Below, in pieces: positions 12,096 to 23,939 of a stretch of DNA of 64,000 bases (its first letter is position 1; every line of letters begins with the position of its first letter). Source of the DNA: Plasmopara viticola (taxonomy: Eukaryota; Oomycota; Peronosporomycetes; Peronosporales; Peronosporaceae). Below the pieces are notes generated by a model. It was not told the origin of the DNA. It did no database searches and was given only the letters and a program-made list of their open reading frames with translations. The stretch covers positions 124,001-188,000 of the forward strand of contig MBPM02000041.1 in NCBI GenBank assembly GCA_001695595.3. The letters are read 5' to 3'. Both the position numbers and the translations under genes were made by a program.

Positions 12096-13282
12096 TTTTG
12101 CTGCACAAACCCAATTTTTATAAGTTGGATTGTATCGAACGAACGCCAAGACACGGTCCAGGTGCTTGGCAGTAGGGTTATACTTCAAAAGTAGCTGCCT
12201 CCCTAGGCCCATCGAAACAAGCAAGTCTTCCGAGCATGGTGGACTGCGCGTCCGACAGATACGAACAGATGGTTCTTTTCATTCTCGAAACCTGTTACAA
12301 AAGTTCAGATGGGCTGTCTAACCGCTCAGTATCAAAGTGATACCAGATAAGACGGGGTCACAAGATACAATGCCTAAAGTCGGTGTGCGGAAAGATGTAC
12401 GATCGTCCGGTCAACGGTTGCTCACTATATACGGTCGTTTGGTCCTAAGTAGTCGACATGTTCCAGATTAAAGACTGAAAAAACTGATATAGTTCTTGTG
12501 CCTACATTCGTATACAAGCGACCAAGTTTCGTCTCTGCAACTTCGGCAAAAACTTGATTAACCTCATCTTGCGGTTTGTAATAAATGACGATAGGGTGTC
12601 TTTATGGGAAGTCGGCTTTGAACAAAAGAGCTTGGTTTCTGTAACGACCCGTAACACATGAAGTCAACAACTACCACAGCATTTCTATTGTGATTACCGC
12701 TGAGCCGGCAAAAATTGCCCTGGTGTGTTGCCTTCACGAGATGGCATTTCGACAAGTGATAATGAACACGAGCTGCGGGACATAATCCAAAAAACACGGG
12801 CGAAAGTCTAGCACAATTTGTCAGCTTTACTGTAAATTGAGTCAAAACTCTACTTGGCAAGGAAGATCATACGGGTTTTTAATCACCAACCTCAACGCAT
12901 TCTATTAAAAATCAATCATAGAAATTTCAGTGTCACTTTTGCAGCAGTCGATCATTCTTTATTTTAGACATGAAAATGCACATACAATAATTTTTATGTC
13001 TATCCGACAGTGAGCAAATGTTTTCACTCGAATATCATCGTGGTTGAAATCTGAGATTGCGCTTGAGCATTTGATTTAAAAAGATGTTTCAAGCTATTCT
13101 CAGACACTGACATGTTGTAGCACACCTTTATAGTACTTTCTTACAGATTTTAAAGAAGTGCAAATTGTATAAACACGTAAATATCTGGCTCTTAATTTAT
13201 TTGCAAATAAGAGCACTGATGAATTGTCCATAAAAGTGCACAACTGAATTTGGTAGCTGCCTAACCTTTGTATTGTATTGGA
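12096..13282. other. no recognisable gene
   Basis: Sequence downstream of gypsy copy A. Reverse transcriptase would be expected here if the element were complete, but no RT motif (such as a YxDD box) is visible on either strand. A 98-codon minus frame at 12564-12860 has no recognisable features. The pol region appears deleted or decayed beyond recognition. Confidence 0.35.
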
Positions 13283-13600
13283 TTAATTTACGTTATCGCG
13301 TTGCCAAGTTATGCACGTGCTAGGCTCAGTCTGGCTAGTCCACGGCATTGAGTGGTGTCCGCATACGTCGGGTCTCGTTCGGCGGGCAGTGCAGCCAGCA
13401 CCGAGGTCGTGAGGGTCTTCCATTATTTTGTTTAGCTCTGACTTGGTAAGAGCCCAGGTGGCGCCCTGGTGCTGGAGACCGTCGCGTCGAAGGTGAGACT
13501 CGTTAGAGACCTGCAGATGCCCGAGAGCACCTGCCCGAAGCGCGCGAGCATTTAGCCCCCGCGCTTGGAAGTAGGGCGTCACCCCAACCTTTTCCAAGCT
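13283..13600 (-). other. GC-rich island with a 104-codon open frame, unassigned
   Basis: This short stretch is clearly more GC-rich than everything around it, and a minus-strand frame of 104 codons stays open through it (Arg/His/Ala-rich, no hydrophobic core pattern). I recognise no domain. High GC by itself lengthens open frames, so the frame may be meaningless. The abrupt base-composition change suggests a separately acquired piece, for example a transposon fragment. Confidence 0.25.
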
Positions 13601-14828
13601 CTAATCTTTGTAGTGCAGCAAATTATTGCCTTTTCACATTTTTGGAAGCTATTTGTGTTTGTGCTTTGCCGCGCAAAAGTTTCGAGAAAATCATTACTTG
13701 TAGTTCCTCGCCAACCTCTCACCTCGTGGGATTTTCGTACATAATGTCACTTACGTTCCATGGCACTAGAATTTCAATCAATTCACATACACACCATAAC
13801 GTCAGCGTCTTACGCTGCTTCTAAGCTTCGTTTATATCTGATCACCTACTTTTTCGAAAGCAATGCTCCTTTGACGTTTCCCCAGCATTCGCGCTTCCTT
13901 TTCTGCAAGCAAAGAAAGCACAGATTCTTTAGAAACATATTAATCGAGGAAGTTGGAGGCCTTCTTTATTAGAACTTCACTCCGTGAACAAGAAAAGACA
14001 ACTGTATCAATGGATGGCTCAAGGGCAGACCCGTTTCGCATTTGACTCTTTAAAGTGCAATTAGCGAGGGTGGTTACAGCGAATTAAATTGCGCTGTATA
14101 AATAGTACAGCTATAAAAAGTTTTCTTTCCAGCGTGAGTAGACATATCTCGGTGTAATGGTACTCACGTAGTGGTGTCCATGGGTCCACAGACATCTCTC
14201 CAGTTTCACATGCAAAGCCTACGTACTCTAAAATCTTCTGCTATGGGTGCTAGCAATGCCATGCTTTGACGACCATCCAAAGCTAGGAGAGTGTGCTACG
14301 GAATTATGTAGCTATTGCTTTGAGGATGCGTGAATTTAGATCTGACATTCGTTCTTTACCTAGAGCCAATACGAGTAACACATTGCTGTGCTTTGAATGC
14401 GAGCTACAATTTCATTACAACTGTTTATAGTAAGGCTTTCGTAAAATGTGCACGATAAAGTCTAGCAAAAAACTTTTGCAATCGTAAAGTTGCACCAAAA
14501 CTCTGTTTAAAATTTACTTGTTAGTTTCTGCATAAATATCAAATGATACGTCTGTGCTTTGTTTTGATTTTTTTTGCAGATTTTTGCAAGTACAACTTAC
14601 AATGATCTGAACTAATTCTACAATTTGCTTTAACATTGAAGCAGCAGTCTTCTGCATGTGCAATTTGAGAGTGCTCGTCAAAGACCTTGATGCTTGACTG
14701 TATCTAAGCCACGCGACTTTCCTGCGCCTCAATATGTCCGGCAATTCGGTTTCTCTTGCCTTTCCCAAAGCAAACATATAACAACAAAATATGGTGCTGA
14801 TTTTATTTTCCTTAAAGTTTCTAAGACC
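13601..14828. other. intergenic, 3' side of the transglutaminase gene
   Basis: No coding region supported. The stretch is AT-rich with T-runs (for example 14555-14580). It holds the 3' flank of the minus-strand gene that ends at 14829. Confidence 0.4.
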
Positions 14829-16016
14829 TTAGTTTGCATTCGGATGGTAGTCGTTACCACACGACGAGGACGACCCGTTAACCAACTTTAACACATTGGC
14901 GTAGTTGAAACCGATGTTCGTCACTAGGTCACCAAAAGGTTTTCCCGTTGGTATATAAGTGTAATCAGGGTGGTTTTGAATGCTATCTCCAAGCCACTCG
15001 CCACCGATGATCTCTCCGACCTCATTCAACTCCAAAATATAATGGTATGATGCACTAGAGTTTTTGCTTTGAGGCAGCGGACGGTTCAATTCATAAGGGA
15101 ACTGATCGCTGTTCCAGGAGACGGTGGACGTGACCTGGACAATTTGCGTGGCCCTGTCGTTGAAAGGATACGAGTCTGTCTTGAAAATGCTCTGTGCAGC
15201 TTCACTGGGCGTCATGGATTTCTGCTCATCTACCTTGAAGCGAGAAAGCGCTTGGTCCCAGACGGCACGACCAGGGTACCGATCGATAACGAGCGAGCGC
15301 TTCAGCTGGCACAGGATGTTGGAGACAGTGATATGATGGAATGCAGGGGTTACATCACGAAACGAACTCTCCGTGGGTCGCCCATTCTGATCAAATGACA
15401 CTGCATCATCAAGATAGGGTCGTCCACCGACGATAGTGGGAAGGCCGGCTTCCGCGTAGATAATCGAGATCAACCCCTTGACGTCGTATGGGTGAAAGTC
15501 AACGTAATTATAGGTAAAGGGACAACGGGGCTCTTTCTCGAGAATGGCTGCAAGAGCCACACCAGAACTGAGACTATCCCATCTTGGAATGCAGACACCC
15601 GTAGCGCCACGGAAAGTGCATACATCGTTTTCGTCTTTGCAAGACTGAGTGCATTGGACGGACGAATTGTCCACCGAATTGATACCAAACTTTTTCGACA
15701 CCTTGTCTTTTAATACGTTTGCATCCAGATCGAAAGCCATCGCGTACTTTTCAGTCGCAGATGGTTCATCGGCGCTCCACTTGTAGTTGATACTGTCGGT
15801 GTAGGTTTCCCAAATTGGACCGTTCCAGGGTTCTGGCACCAGTTCACATGACGTCGGGAGTTCTTTTAATTTCCTCTCAAACTTCGTCCCAAAAAAGTTC
15901 TCCATCGCCGCAAGGGGTTCGATTTCTGTCAAAGCTTCGAGCTTGCGGTCTGTAGCTCCGTGCACATGCGATGTGAAGAGGGCGGTAGTCGTGGATATGA
16001 TGCTGAAGGCTCGCAT
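14829..16016 (-). CDS. secreted transglutaminase-elicitor-like protein with Pep-13-like motif, nucleophile replaced
   Basis: A 395-residue open frame without introns. The start is the ATG at 16016; the frame is open upstream, but only this Met begins a signal peptide (about residues 1-20, cleavage near V-H-G/A) and it lies 59 nt downstream of a good oomycete initiator. The protein matches the oomycete TGase-elicitor (GP42/M81D-type) family. It has paired cysteines around 122-142, the stretch P-R-C-P-F-T-Y-N at 163-170, a D-V-K-G-L at 178-182, and at 252-264 a Pep-13-like segment V-W-D-Q-A-L-S-R-F-K-V-D-E. Family members are extracellular, cross-link protein glutamine to lysine, and are recognised by plants through Pep-13. 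Here the position where I expect the catalytic Cys, four residues after Trp146, is Ser150, so enzymatic activity is doubtful. At 395 residues it is shorter than the larger family members. A broken paralogue lies head to head at 16825. Confidence 0.85.
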   Translation of the reverse strand: MRAFSIISTTTALFTSHVHGATDRKLEALTEIEPLAAMENFFGTKFERKLKELPTSCELVPEPWNGPIWETYTDSINYKWSADEPSATEKYAMAFDLDANVLKDKVSKKFGINSVDNSSVQCTQSCKDENDVCTFRGATGVCIPRWDSLSSGVALAAILEKEPRCPFTYNYVDFHPYDVKGLISIIYAEAGLPTIVGGRPYLDDAVSFDQNGRPTESSFRDVTPAFHHITVSNILCQLKRSLVIDRYPGRAVWDQALSRFKVDEQKSMTPSEAAQSIFKTDSYPFNDRATQIVQVTSTVSWNSDQFPYELNRPLPQSKNSSASYHYILELNEVGEIIGGEWLGDSIQNHPDYTYIPTGKPFGDLVTNIGFNYANVLKLVNGSSSSCGNDYHPNAN

Positions 16017-16061
16017 GGAGATCTTGTTTGATGCAAAAGTAAGGAGTCTTCGGGTTGTCAG

Positions 16062-16078
16062 GTAAATTTGAAAGTGAG
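16062..16078 (-). promoter_or_regulatory. oomycete INR + FPR core promoter of the transglutaminase-like gene
   Basis: Read on the minus strand the 17 bases are CTCACTTT, then CA, then AATTTAC. The first eight match the oomycete initiator consensus YTCANTYY and the last seven match the flanking promoter region consensus MWTTTNC. The predicted start site is the A at 16075, giving a 59-nt leader to the ATG at 16016. The same layout with the same two-base spacer occurs at 57154. Confidence 0.7.
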
Positions 16079-16824
16079 AGCGACAAAGGTGTTCGCAGTG
16101 AGAGTTGAGCCACACACTGGCTGCAAGTTATCGTCGGGTTTCAAGCAAATCCTATCCGAAACCGAAATATAATGCCTTCTGTATCTGTAGATCGATCATG
16201 TGGACCTAAAAAAATCGCTCACTATGTATATATCAAGCGCTCTACTCGTGATGTGAAGGCTTGCATGGCGCAAGAATAATAATTCATGTCTACGCATGGC
16301 TACATATGGGTATATATGATGGGGATCCATGGAATGTCGCGAAATGGATGGTCCAATCCGTAATAATTCGCATTCTACGTTCTAGTATGCTTTAAACAAT
16401 TTCTGATGCTTCAAAGCATATGCTGCTTTTTCCCCCGCTTTTACCATGAGGATCTGATTTGGACTCCCGTTTTTACCGGGAAAGCCTTTTCTTGCTGTTG
16501 GATAGACATAATACGTAGCATGGGTGTGTGTGTTAGGTGGTGCTGAACTCTCCATGGGCAAAAAGCCTCAACATTATATAGGTAGTTGATAGAATTTGAT
16601 TTATCACCAATTCGTGCAGATGTACCTCAATTTCGGGCCTCCATCATGTATTTTATATCACATAATGAAACTCGTATTAATTCGTCACTGATATAGAAAA
16701 CTATCTCGTAAGGGCAATATACTCTAATATTATTCAAAACCCACAGACTAGCAAATTGTTGAAGCAAAGATGTCTGACTTTATAAGAAAAACGCACGGTG
16801 ACCAGAACTTAACACAAAATTTGC
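16079..16824. other. intergenic region between head-to-head transglutaminase copies
   Basis: A 750-bp spacer with no gene, shared upstream by the open copy (-) and the broken copy (+). A clear INR-FPR pair is seen only on the open-gene side. I found no equally good pair just upstream of the broken copy. Confidence 0.4.
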
Positions 16825-17705
16825 ATGCAAGTCAGCAGCGTACTTTTTACGACTTTCCCCCTCTTTACATGGCGTGTGCACGCTGCCAGGCTTTAAGCTT
16901 AAGTTGTGGAGCTCCACGGCAATTTCCATACAGCGTCGAAACAATTCTTCAAAATACTTTAAGAGGTGACTTAAGGTCCTATTGACTTTGACTAAACTAT
17001 AGCCAGCACTCTGAAACGGCCCCGTGAGGGAGATCTGCGTCGACAGTATCCACTACGTGTGGATTACCGGTCAATTATTTGCAATTGAAATACAGGATTT
17101 GGATACAAACGTGCATACAAACGTGCTAATGGACAAGGTTTTGGCCAAGTTCGGTATCTATTCGGTGAGTAATTTGTTTAACCAAGTCTCGCAATGAAAA
17201 AATCGATGTATACAAGCGTCGAGCGTCTGCATTCCGAACTGGAATAGATACAGTTATGGAGTGGCCCCACTAGCCATTTTCAAGAAAGAGGCCCTAAGTT
17301 CTTTCCCATAATTACGTTAAATCTCACCTATACAACATTAAAGGAGTGATCTCGGCTTTAAAAGCATAATTGGTCTTCTTACTATCGCTGATTGCCATCG
17401 TGATCATGATGACGCAGTAACATTTGTTCGGTATGGCCGAGAAAAAGAGGCATTGTTTGGATACGTACCCCTACATTTTTACTATATCGCTGAAAAATTC
17501 CCATAGAAGCTGCAAAGACTTTTTTCATAACACGCTCGAATTCTTTCAACAGCAAGGCCACGCAGGCTGTCCAGGTCGCATCCACCGTCTTCTAGAACTT
17601 TAATCGTCCGCTGCTTCGAAACAAAATTCGGGTCGGTCTTGTGAAACGACCCTATATCCAGAATGTTATATTCTACATTGTCGGATATTGAAGCCAAGAT
17701 CAGTA
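16825..17705 (+). pseudogene. broken transglutaminase-elicitor paralogue, inverted
   Basis: Base-level similarity to the open gene runs in the same order along the plus strand. An ATG at 16825 starts a recognisable signal-peptide region. A patch around 17130-17165 corresponds to the K-F-G-I-N-S-V region, and 17245-17330 to the Trp146-to-Asp178 region. Then 17375-17450 matches the segment before the Pep-13-like motif, and 17510-17600 the segment after it. The roughly 110 bp that would carry the Pep-13-like motif are missing (junction near 17495-17505). Frameshifts and stops are many. In the Trp146-equivalent frame the codons read W-N-R-Y-S-Y-G-V-A, so Ser again sits where the family nucleophile would be. 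The duplication is old and the copy is dead. Confidence 0.75.
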
Positions 17706-19269
17706 TTTATAAAACATTCAACGACCGAGCGTTGATCGCAAACGCAGCATTTGCTACATACCGGCGATATCAGTCTTAACATTTAATTAGAGCAATATGG
17801 TAGAGGTTTATTACCAGATCGGGCTCGCGTAATTTCGAGCAATGGTCAAGCAGAGACTCGCATACGGTAAGACGAATAAGCAGGGACTCTCGCTGAAGCA
17901 TAAGGTAGTCAAGCAGGAGCGCCATGGTGGTCGAGTAGATGCTTCTGCACGTGATATTTCGAACATCAATAAAATTCAGTAATTGATTCCAAAGAGCTAA
18001 TACAAAAATATTGTATCGGCCAATGTCTATTGGTAGAAAGCACTACGATAAGTATCCCGCAGTAACTAAGACATAATCCTTATCACAATGCATGCTCGCA
18101 ACGTATTGCTATGATGTTACTTAAACCCAGAGTCTTGAGGACGTAGCTTGAAACCGTCTTGCCGACGCCCTCAATTGTCTTTGCCAATACATGCACTACG
18201 TGCATAGCCCCCAAAACACTAGGTCTTTTGTCTCTAACCAGTCACACTTTCAAGCGCTATCTGTGTTTAATTAGAGCACGATTTTTTCTGGATAAGCCTC
18301 GTCGTTTTATATTCCTTACCAAACCTTACTAGAACTTAACTTACTCCCACCTGTTCCCTCAGGCCTTATGGATGCCAACGATCCTCGCAGCACACTTGAC
18401 AGCCGCTTGGCCGTGAAGGTCTGCCATTCTCAGCTTTGGTGCGATTGACGCAAGCCGCAACGGCTGATATCTCCAGATGACCATTAATGATTTCTCATAT
18501 GCTGGTCCCCGGCTTAGAGGTCGACCTTCATCGCAGCGGAGATCAATTTGTAATTGGTGGCCCGTTGGGCCCTGGACCTGTGAGCCCCCCCTTACTCGTG
18601 CCGCCTAAAAGTTAAGCCAAATTTCAATGCCTCTATAATGGTCCCATAAAAGAAGTCTAGGTGTACAAGAAGTACCTCCGTCATGTCAGTGATTGAACGC
18701 AGAGTGTCGTAGCGACGGCAATTGCAAGCATCTCCAAGAGAAATTACTAGCCATTCTAGCCAGCAGAGTTAAAATCTCCTGGACAAACCTTGCTTAATTG
18801 TTTTTAATCTCGCAGGGTGCAGGGATGCGTGATTGCACGCGAGATGCATAGCTCAGCGGGTAAGTTTTGCATCAGCTGAAGATGTTGCCCACCCCGGATC
18901 TCATAGAACCAGTCCTGTCGGCTGGTCCTCTCACCATGGATCTCAGCTACGCTGATCAAGAGAAGGGAGGTCTGACCTGTAAATGTAGAATCGACTGTGA
19001 GCTCTAATAGATGAAACGGGGTCTCGCAGCAGCTTGCACAGAGGAGGCGTAAACGAAGACTCATGCTCCTTATTTCCGGATTCAAGTGACGACATGTGCA
19101 CATTAAAGGCTTATTTATTTATTCATTCATTTTTTACACTAATCATATCTTAACTTCTTCACTCGCAATCAATTTCGACTAAACACGGTTAAAATACCAA
19201 TAGGGTGCCTGTAGTTGTTTTTATTTTGATCAAGCCAGGAGCTCGGCTTTATCAGCCGGACTCCAAAGA
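17706..19269. other. no recognisable gene
   Basis: No gene is supported. At 17840-17945 there are loose repeats of a 'tcaagcag(g/a)gactcgc'-like motif. At 18360-18800 the sequence is somewhat more GC-rich than its surroundings. A 99-codon minus frame at 18804-19103 lies in a GC-richer patch (Cys/Arg/Leu-rich) but shows no domain I recognise. Confidence 0.3.
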
Positions 19270-19640
19270 ATGCAGCTAAAGAGGGGCCTGGTGGCCGGCA
19301 GTCGAAGTTACCAGTTAGGCTGTAGCAAGAACCTTAATCGTAAGAACTCTTCATTAAATATCACTTATCGATTTGCTTTAAGCAACAAGCACTCCTTTTC
19401 CTTCACCGACTTTGCCCGCTCGCGCCTCGCTTCGTCCGACGACCGACTTGAATTAGATTTTCCGCAATTGTGTTACATAGTAGCACTTGTCGTGTCAAGT
19501 TCAAGAATTTAAGGCAGGGGTGCGCTTGGTCACTTATTAATAAGCGATACATCCTGTGATTATTGGCACGGACCACATGGTGGGAAGTACTTAATTACAA
19601 AGGGCTGTCTTACTGCACGAACTTAAATTTCAGTGGCTGG
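19270..19640 (+). repeat. Ty3/gypsy LTR-like region, copy B (5' truncated)
   Basis: Landmarks shared with copy A: 'ggctgtagcaaga', 'ttaagcaacaagc', 'caccgactttgcccgctcgcgcctc', 'gaccgacttgaattag', 'agcacttgtcgtg'. The segment upstream of the first landmark matches copy A poorly, so the left end is lost or diverged. It is followed by gag-like sequence in the same order as copy A. Confidence 0.6.
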
Positions 19641-19879
19641 TTAGTGTGATTTGGCGCTAGTGTAGTACAAACATCTGAAATTCCTTCAGTTGGTCTGTGC
19701 TTTTGCCTTTTGCCTTTTGGTGAATTCCTGTCCTGCTTCTAAAAACAAAGAGCAAACTCCAGATACGTTACTTACTTAACTTTGCTTGCTCTACATTCAA
19801 TATAACTGAGCTATTTCGTTTGGCTCCATTGTATGGGAAATCAAAACGACTCGTGAGCACACAAACTCGTTCATCAATA

Positions 19880-21650
19880 CCACTGAGCTCTTTAAAAGGT
19901 AACACGGAGCTCGACAAGCTGCAAAAAGACTTGAGTTTGTCAACGGTGAAGCAGCTAAGGCTTGTCCAACCTAATTGAACCGAAATCCCGGAATTCAATT
20001 ACTCAGGAGCCAATAATTTAGCGCACGGCATCACTGAAAACCTAAAGCGCCGTATTCGGCAAACCCAAGAGCTTCTGATAAGCTCATTAGACCACTCTAT
20101 CCATTTATACAAAAAGCGTAGCCTGTTGCCATTTAATCAGTCTCATCTCTTGTTCTTGAGCTCTTGTTAAGGTACGATTGTACAAAGAGCGCCGAGAAGT
20201 CTAGCAAGTATAGCCCAACAAAAGGGCTGCACGTTTGAGCGCCCACCTCCAAATCCACGACCTTGTCAACAGAGTCAAATAAGTGCTCTTGACGAAAATA
20301 AGTATCTACAGCCTTTGTCGCGCTCAAGATCACGAGCGCCTATTCCGCAAGATGCGGCAAGTACCAATGACCAAGCAGATTCAACCGCCCAGGCTAATGC
20401 AATCCCCCTGCAACGACAGGACATGACACATCGTCTATGCAGCAACTACTGTTGAACCTTACTAAGTAGCGACAGCACTATCAAGCCCAGATGCAAGCTC
20501 AAATGCAAGCCCAATTGCAACAGGCTAAAATGCGCTTCAAGTTTCTCGTTGCATTAAGAGGCGGGCAGAAGAAGAAACATCCTTATGTTAATGGAGGAAG
20601 GTTTGGCGAAAATATTTAATTATGGATCTTCGAAACGGAAGGAAACTACGCCAACAAGCGCCACTTAATGACAACAGAGACGTCGTACTTTGTGATGCTT
20701 ATTTAAGTAATTTAGGCAAATCCGTACTGAATTGTACCGTACTTTATTGCCGACCGCAAGCGCATGAACGTGCACAAGACATGGACACTGTTTAAGACTC
20801 AATTGCGCACACGCTTCAGGTCAAAGGATTTCGAGCATGATCTTCGAAAGCGGATGTTTCTCCTGAAACAAAGGTTAGCTATCCATGAATGCATCTCTAA
20901 ATACCAGAACTTGGTGCCCCAAGTATATTGGAAATCAGTGAATTGGAAAAGCAGTTTTTTTTCACAAATGGATTACGGAAAGAAACCGAAAAAAGGATCA
21001 AGAAAGAGAGTCTGAGTAATCTCAAGAAGGCCGTTTAAGTTGCCCGTAACATCAAAATTTCCCAATACTCGGGCAGACCAAATCGAATATCGACCAAGTC
21101 GTTCAAGACGATACCTACAGAATCAGACAATCGTGCGAACAAATCACGACCTCACAAACAAAGTGTTTTTAAAGGGGAAGGCAAGAACAGCACCTGGACT
21201 AAATCGGCGACATAAAGCAATTGTGGCGTTGTCGGCCACATATCGCCGTAATGTACCACTCCTGAACGTAAGGAGGTGAATTTTAATATCAGAGGTGCAC
21301 TTTATGCTATCCTCGAAGCAGAAGCTCAAGCTTTCAAAGCCGTTGGTCAAGAGAGACCCGCCACCGTCTTCATCGACAATAGTTGTAGTCTAAACGGTGT
21401 ATTCGAAGCCTTAGTGAAGCGACTTGAGCTCGAAGTAACCAAGGGTGAGATGATGCAAGTCGACCGTGGTTACGACCAGGTTGTTCACCGCCCCTTACGA
21501 ACGGTGCACATAAACTTGCAGACACTTGGTTTTCCTATTACAAGAGGAACGTTTCAAGTCATGACCGTTCCATAAAATATAGCTTTTATTATTGGTGTGA
21601 TGTATACTTGTGAACAGAACCCAGATATCAACTAAGCATGTCTCTTCACA
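19880..21650 (+). pseudogene. Ty3/gypsy gag-protease relic, copy B
   Basis: In order: a Gag start with D-K-L-Q-K-D-L (about 19910-19960), a Gln/Ala/Met repeat (20485-20530), and an 83-codon open capsid-like patch at 20764-21015 containing L-R-T-R-F-R-S-K-D-F-E and L-K-Q-R-L. A degenerate zinc knuckle lies near 21215-21270. A 99-codon open protease patch at 21276-21575 reads A-T-V-F-I-D-N-S-C, so the catalytic D-S/T-G is D-N-S. The element family is the same as copies A and C, and all three are broken independently. Confidence 0.65.
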
Positions 21651-22059
21651 TCAACACGAAGCACCAAGCGGCAGTTCGACTAAATCAGCATCCGTCCAGA
21701 TGGAAGGCTCGACAACACAAGGCTTGAAATTGGCAATAAGGCCACCATGGCCGTCAAGGAATGACGCAGCTTATTTCTAATCACCGGCTTTTGAGAATGT
21801 TGCGTCATGACAAAGACATTGAAGCTGTCTTTGTCGTCAGCTTCCATGATTCTGAAAAACTTACAAATCAAAAGATCGGATCTTGACCATTTCACCTGTC
21901 TTAAATCAACCGAACTTTGCCTCAAATTTTGCGATCGGGGAAGTCTTGTTTTGTACGAGGAAGAGCAAGAACATTCAATTGTTTTTACTGGCCGGAAGAT
22001 ATGGGAAAGTCTTATTTTGAAAGAAAGGAGAGCAAGTACATTTAATTGTTTTTACTGGT

Positions 22060-23090
22060 CATCAGATATACAACAGCCGAGCTGAACTACCGTTTTCGTG
22101 AGCAAGAGCTACTTGCAATTATGCAAGCGCCAAAACTATGACTTGTGTATCTTTTCGATCGACCATTCACGGTCGAAACGGATCACAAAAGTATTCAATG
22201 GATCTTGACGTAGAAGACTACGAATCGAGGGGTAATTCGATGGTTTAATGAGCTCTCGGATTCAAGCCTTCGATCAGGTGGATTCCCACTAGAGCTAACA
22301 CCGTGGCCGATGCACTGGCAGGCAATTAAAAATTCGAAAATAAAGCTGCCAAACTTAGCTTGCAAGAGCAACTGGATTCGGCTAAAAACCGCGAGATCGT
22401 GGCGACAATCAGAGTCAACAAGGTTACACCGCACAGACGATGTATGCGTGGAATAGAGACCTACAGTACATCATCATGGAGCTGAGAAAAGGAGATGATG
22501 TGCCAAAGTACTCATTACAGAATGGGAATTTGTATTACCAAACTGGCGAAGATGAGATTTAACGACTGCATATTCCAGACAACGATGATCTAAGAAGTCG
22601 CGTCATCTGTGAGAATCATGATTCTGTATCGGCAGGCCACCCAGAAATTTTCAAGCCTTTCTTGGCCGTACGTCAAGAACATTCCTAGTCAGAAATGACA
22701 AAGTACATCCAGCGCTATGTCAACACATGTAAAATGTGTCAGCGCAACAAGGCTGGGCAGACCAACCGCCAGGATTACTTCAGTCTCTGGAAATTCCAAG
22801 ATGTAGATGGGTCGGCAATTCAATGGATTATATCGTGTCTTTACCGGGGACTAAAAGTGGTTTCAATGCCGTCATAATGGTTGTTGATTGCTTAATAAAA
22901 AGGGCCATGTTCATCGCTTCGAAGACAACGGATGATACTGCAGAAATTGCAAAGGTCTATATGAAGAAATATATAAAAGACCATGGCATACCAAAAACCA
23001 TTGTGGATGTTGCCACTGTGGCTAGGGATAAACTTCCTGCAGGCGCTTGGACGGCAATACAGTGTGGGCCATTCTAGAAGAGCTTTGACT
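22060..23090 (+). pseudogene. Ty3/gypsy RNase H-integrase relic, copy B
   Basis: Near 22080-22200 the frame reads A-E-L-N-Y-R-F-R-E-Q-E-L-L-A-I and then E-T-D-H-K-S-I-Q-W, the typical end of gypsy RNase H. The integrase zinc-binding region follows with H-I-P-D (about 22570) and C-K-M-C-Q-R-N-K (22730-22750). After it comes the core with W-V-G-N-S-M-D-Y-I-V-S-L-P-G-T-K-S-G (22805-22860), V-D-C (22885), and H-G-I-P-K-T-I-V (22985-23010). The glutamate end of the DDE core is lost. The reverse transcriptase domain between protease and RNase H is missing, so the copy is internally deleted as well as broken by stops. Confidence 0.7.
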
Positions 23091-23939
23091 AGGCTTCCAG
23101 CTTTCACACGATAATTTCGATGGACCCACTTTCGCATACGGTGCCTCCACTTAAATTCCCAATCGTTTCCATGACAATATCTTTTTAAAAGCTATTGCTC
23201 TGATAGTCTCCGTGACTCCCGCAGAAAGCAATATAAATTTTGCTTACACACGCGAACTTAATTGCTCTTCTAACTTGTATCCAGTTTATAACGCCAAATT
23301 TGATCCTTCGTGAAGGTATTTGAGAAGGCTTAAGAAAACTCTCATCAATTGTAATTAATGCACGATAAATTTAAAACACGAAAAGCTTTGTATTTATAAT
23401 TCACGAGCATCTTTTTTTAAACTTCAATTTTGCTGTAATGGGAAGAATTTTGCAAGAAGTTGCGGAACACTTCTTACAAATTTATAGACAATAATGGTAG
23501 CCGATAAGTGCACCAGTATTATAGCATGCTTTTTAATGAAGAGTTGAGGCGATAAAATATCGGTCGTAAAACATTTATTATTGAGAAAAGGTTAAAGGGA
23601 AGGGCTGCGGGCCCTAACGAAAAGGTGAGGTGATTTGAAAGTTTAGATCGGGGTGCAATAGTTGCGATCCAGTCGTATACCGAGTGGGTGGATTGAAATT
23701 AGCGGACCAAAATGTACAACAGAATTACCATTAAAAGACAACATTGAAAAGGAAGAAGTATCGATACGAAATGGGTCTTCTGTCCCCTATATTCACGCCG
23801 AGCGAATCTTGCGCCTCAGTGGGTCCAGCTTTTAATTTCGCCTAAATGAGTCCGAATTTAAACTTTTTTATTTTTTCTCAGCACAAATCAAAGCGACAAA
23901 ACTAAGAAGTTTCTTCCCTTTAACATCCTTGAGAATCCT
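23091..23939. other. no recognisable gene
   Basis: AT-rich sequence after the truncated integrase of gypsy copy B. I see no motif on either strand. Confidence 0.35.

Noticed and set aside
16017..16115. 33-codon N-terminal extension of the transglutaminase-like protein
   Set aside because: It begins with GTG and spans the INR-FPR core promoter. The ATG at 16016 starts a clean signal peptide.
17840..17945. Loose repeats of a 'tcaagcagggactcgc'-like motif as a minisatellite
   Set aside because: Units differ in length and sequence too much to define a period.
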